In this document: positions 61,651 through 64,000 of the stretch, in pieces
Position numbering within the stretch: position 1 is the first letter of the stretch
Layout: the number at the start of each line of letters is the position of its first letter
NCBI GenBank assembly: GCA_963705515.1
Contig: CAVPJV010000009.1
Coordinates: 868,001 to 932,000, forward strand
DNA length: 64,000 nt
From: Gaiellasilicea sp963705515
Lineage (GTDB): Bacteria > Actinomycetota > Thermoleophilia > Gaiellales > Gaiellaceae
Direction of reading: 5' to 3'
Position numbers and translations under genes: made by a program
Notes under the pieces: model-generated
What the model was told of the DNA's origin: nothing
The model's input: only the letters and a program-made list of their open reading frames with translations
Database searches by the model: none

Positions 61651-63329
61651 ACGGTCTCGGTTCGCTCGCGGGCGGCGGTGCCCTCCCGGACCGCCGTAAG
61701 AGTTGTGTGAGGGGTGATCGCCTCCGGGTCGACGAGCAGATGCAGCAGCGCCGGGCGACCCGCGGCGAGCGCCCGCTCGAGCGCAGGCGCGAGCTCCTCC
61801 GTCCGCTCGACGCGCGCCCCGTGGACGCCGAATGACGTCGCGAAGGCGGCGAAATCGGGATTCGTCAGGCTGGTGCCGACCACGCGCCCAGGGTACTCGC
61901 GCTCCTGGTGCATGCGGATCGTTCCGAACATGCCGTTGTCGACGACGAGGAAGAGCACGTCGGCGCGCTCCTGGACCGCCGTCGCGAGCTCCTGGCCGCT
62001 CATCAGGAAGTCGCCGTCGCCGGCGAAGCAGACGACCGTGCGCCCCGGCTCGACGATCTTGGCCGCGATCGCGGCCGGGACGCCGTAGCCCATCGCCCCG
62101 CTCGTCGGCGCGAGCTGCGTGCGGTAGCGCGTGTACGGCCAGAAGCGGTGCGGCCAGACGGCGAAGTTGCCCGCGCCGTTGCAGACGATGGTGTCCTCCG
62201 GCAACCGCTCGCGCAGCACCGCCATCGCCTCGCTCATGTTCAGCGTGCCCGGCGAGGGCACCGGCTCGAGCGTCTTCAGGTAGTCGGCGCGGGCGCCCTC
62301 GACCCAGGCTCGGCGCGCGGGACTTTGTGTTTCTGAAACACAAGCCTCACGCGCGGCGGCGGCGAACTCTGGAGAGCCCGCGTGGATCGCGAGCGTCGGC
62401 TGGTAGACGCGGCCCAGCTCCTCGGCGCCGGCGTGCACGTGCACGAGCGTCTGCCGCGGCAGCGGCGGCTCGATGAGGGTGTAGCCGCCCGTCGTCATCT
62501 CGCCGAGGCGTGGCCCGACGACGAGGAGCAGATCGGCCTCGGTGACACGGGTTGCGAGCGCCGGGTCGATGCCGACGCCGACGTGGCCCGCGAAGACACG
62601 CGCACGGTTGTCGACGTAGTCCTGGCGGCGGAAGGACGTCGTGACCGGCAGCTCGTTCGCCTCGCAGAAGGCGGCGATGTCCTCGGCCGCCTGCGCACTC
62701 CACTTGCCGCCGCCCACGATCACGAGCGGGCGCTCCGCCTGGCCGAGCAGGTTCCGCAGCTGCTCGAGCTCGTCCTGGCCGGGGTGCGTGTGCACCGGCC
62801 GGTACGGGCCGGGATCGGGGACGTCGACCTCGTCGACGAGCATGTCCTCGGGCAGCGCCAGCACGACCGGTCCCGGCCTCCCCGCGGTCGCGACGCTGAA
62901 CGCGCGCGCGAGCAGCTCCGGGATTCGGTCGGCGGTCTCGATCTGCGCCACCCACTTCGCCATCGAGTTGAACATCCGGCGGTAGTCGATCTCCTGGAAC
63001 GCCTCGCGCTCGAGCATGTCGCGGCCGACCTGGCCGATCAGGAGGATCAGCGGCGTCGAGTCGTGGTAGGCGGTGTGGACGCCGATCGACGCGTGCGTGG
63101 CGCCCGGACCGCGCGTGACGAGGCAGATGCCAGGACGGCCCGTGAGCTTCCCGTACGCCTCGGCCATGTTCGCGGCGGCCGCCTCGTGACGGCACGTGAC
63201 GAGGCGGATCGGCGCGTCGAGGAGGGCGTCGAGCACCGACAGGTAGCTCTCGCCCGGCACGCAGAAGGCGAGCTCGGCGCCGTGCAGCGCCAGCTGGTCG
63301 ACCAGCACCTTGCCGCCGGCGCGGAGCAT
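61647..63329 (-). CDS. ThDP-dependent acetolactate synthase-like enzyme
   Basis: 560 residues with all three domains of the POX/AHAS superfamily: catalytic Glu in CRHEAAAANMAEAYGKLTGRPG, a central FAD/transhydrogenase-like domain, and the ThDP motif GDGDFLMSGQELATAVQERA ... NGM. It may be an acetolactate synthase paralogue, glyoxylate carboligase, sulfoacetaldehyde or benzoylformate-type enzyme; the substrate is not determined and no small AHAS subunit is next to it. It is preceded by an unknown gene in a TGATG overlap and near a semialdehyde dehydrogenase, suggesting a catabolic carboligase or decarboxylase. Confidence 0.85.
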   Translation of the reverse strand: MLRAGGKVLVDQLALHGAELAFCVPGESYLSVLDALLDAPIRLVTCRHEAAAANMAEAYGKLTGRPGICLVTRGPGATHASIGVHTAYHDSTPLILLIGQVGRDMLEREAFQEIDYRRMFNSMAKWVAQIETADRIPELLARAFSVATAGRPGPVVLALPEDMLVDEVDVPDPGPYRPVHTHPGQDELEQLRNLLGQAERPLVIVGGGKWSAQAAEDIAAFCEANELPVTTSFRRQDYVDNRARVFAGHVGVGIDPALATRVTEADLLLVVGPRLGEMTTGGYTLIEPPLPRQTLVHVHAGAEELGRVYQPTLAIHAGSPEFAAAAREACVSETQSPARRAWVEGARADYLKTLEPVPSPGTLNMSEAMAVLRERLPEDTIVCNGAGNFAVWPHRFWPYTRYRTQLAPTSGAMGYGVPAAIAAKIVEPGRTVVCFAGDGDFLMSGQELATAVQERADVLFLVVDNGMFGTIRMHQEREYPGRVVGTSLTNPDFAAFATSFGVHGARVERTEELAPALERALAAGRPALLHLLVDPEAITPHTTLTAVREGTAARERTETV

Positions 63330-63805
63330 CAGAGGTGGATCGCGCCCTGCGCCAGCGCGTCGCCGTTCGAGTCCTCGGCGCGGACGAGCACGACGCGCAC
63401 GAACGAGCCGTGACCGGAGACCTCCGCCGGCTCGACGAAGGCGCCAAAGGGCTGCACCATGTCGCCGTCGACCGAGAGCTCGCCGCGGAGGACGCAGCCG
63501 ATGCCCGGGCCTTCGGCTCGGCCGCCGTCGAGCTCGCAGCGCATCGCGTAGTCGGCCCAGGGATCGAGCTCGACCGGCGCCGAGAGCTTGGCGTCCTCCA
63601 CCGACCACTCCGTCAGCTCCCAGCGGAGAACGGTGGCGCCGTCCGTGCCGGCCGCAAGCTCCGCCTCGTCGTCGCCGAAAGCTGCCGTGCCTGCGTGCAG
63701 GGTCGCGAGCTCGCCGGAGGCGACGTAGACGATGCGGCCGCCGGGGGCCAGCCGGATCGACTCTCCCGGCGCGAGCAGATCCTCGTAGAGCGAGAGCGAC
63801 GTCAT
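63329..63805 (-). CDS. hypothetical cupin-like protein
   Basis: 158 residues, mostly beta with no signal peptide. LAPGESIRLAPGGRIVYVASGELATLHAG resembles a cupin strand pair, but no clear metal-ligand His set is visible. It immediately precedes, and overlaps by one base, the ThDP-enzyme gene and probably shares its transcript with the dehydrogenase further upstream. Confidence 0.6.
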   Translation of the reverse strand: MTSLSLYEDLLAPGESIRLAPGGRIVYVASGELATLHAGTAAFGDDEAELAAGTDGATVLRWELTEWSVEDAKLSAPVELDPWADYAMRCELDGGRAEGPGIGCVLRGELSVDGDMVQPFGAFVEPAEVSGHGSFVRVVLVRAEDSNGDALAQGAIHL

Positions 63806-63818
63806 CCGGCTTCGCGCT

Positions 63819-64000
63819 CAGACACCGAGGCAGACGTACTTGAGCTCGAGCCAGTCGTCGAGGCCGTACTTCGAGCCCTCGCGGCCGATTCCCGACTCCT
63901 TCATCCCGCCGAACGGCGCCACCTCGGTCGAGATGATCCCGGTGTTGACGCCGAGGATCCCGTACTCGAGCCCCTCGGAGACGCGCCAGACGCGGCCGAG
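63819..64000 (-). CDS. succinate-semialdehyde dehydrogenase (GabD-like), C-terminal part (runs off the window edge)
   Basis: The last 60 residues of an aldehyde dehydrogenase: RVSEGLEYGILGVNTGIIST, then VAPFGGMKESGIGREGSKYG and WLELKYVCLGV, the hallmark C-terminus of NAD(P)-dependent succinate-semialdehyde dehydrogenases. The catalytic Cys and Glu lie beyond the window. The stop is 13 nt before the next gene in the same direction, so it likely heads the operon with the cupin-like and ThDP-enzyme genes. Confidence 0.85.

Overview
The window is very GC-rich, densely packed bacterial DNA with short intergenic gaps, many GTG starts and frequent ATGA, GTGA or TGATG start/stop overlaps. Gene content suggests a high-GC actinobacterium-like genome: a primary sigma factor, an actinobacterial-type FtsZ C-terminal peptide (PPSFLR), a CysO/CysM/Mec-like cysteine module and an Nei-type glycosylase. 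A Thermoleophilia/Gaiellales-like relative is my guess from style, not a comparison. No rRNA, tRNA, IS element or CRISPR array was seen. No gene-free stretch exceeds 300 bases; the longest (52702-52986) holds a promoter and a long 5' leader. At least 19 genes have a TANNNT -10 box ending 6-9 nt before the start codon and no Shine-Dalgarno, so leaderless transcription looks like the norm here.

Layout. 1-4.0 kb: partial gamma-glutamyltransferase, a flippase-like membrane protein, a Cys-rich protein, then a parA-ftsZ operon. 4.1-8.7 kb: bicupin, small helical protein, unknown protein, Nei glycosylase, and a divergent GAF-MerR-B12 regulator with photoreceptor motifs. 8.6-12.9 kb: Lhr helicase. 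12.95-14.0 kb: an apparent split borosin RiPP locus, with an 85-aa precursor and a peptide-backbone N-methyltransferase; this is the highlight of the window. 14-25.7 kb: cyclase/ATPase regulator, secreted proteins, DNA glycosylase, phospholipase D-like protein, aminotransferase and amino-acid dehydrogenase. 25.7-36.6 kb: methyltransferase, acyl-CoA dehydrogenase, GH26-like secreted protein, an operon ending in fumarylacetoacetase and a kinase fusion, an FN3-repeat protein and an amidohydrolase. 36.6-42.6 kb: two M20 peptidases, the primary sigma factor, a TPR protein and a glycosyltransferase. 42.7-46 kb: rhodanese-ThiF, sulfur carrier, cysM, JAMM protease and an MBL-like protein in one tightly overlapped operon. 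46-52.9 kb: M20 hydrolase, two Gfo/Idh/MocA oxidoreductases, a GlcG-like protein and a sugar ABC transporter. 53-56.3 kb: GntR, ABC-2 ATPase, permease and a second sugar-binding protein. 56.3-64 kb: a UnbU-UnbV-like fusion, malate synthase, a lipoprotein, a ThDP enzyme and a partial succinate-semialdehyde dehydrogenase.

Several genes are broken by single-base indels while the protein sequence stays conserved on both sides. They cluster in the sugar ABC transporter (49.5-52.7 kb), and several fit a CGCG to CGGCG/CGCCG change, which looks more like sequencing error than gene decay. This matters for the borosin locus, where the methyltransferase reads in the +1 frame relative to the precursor and its conserved N-terminus has no normal start codon.
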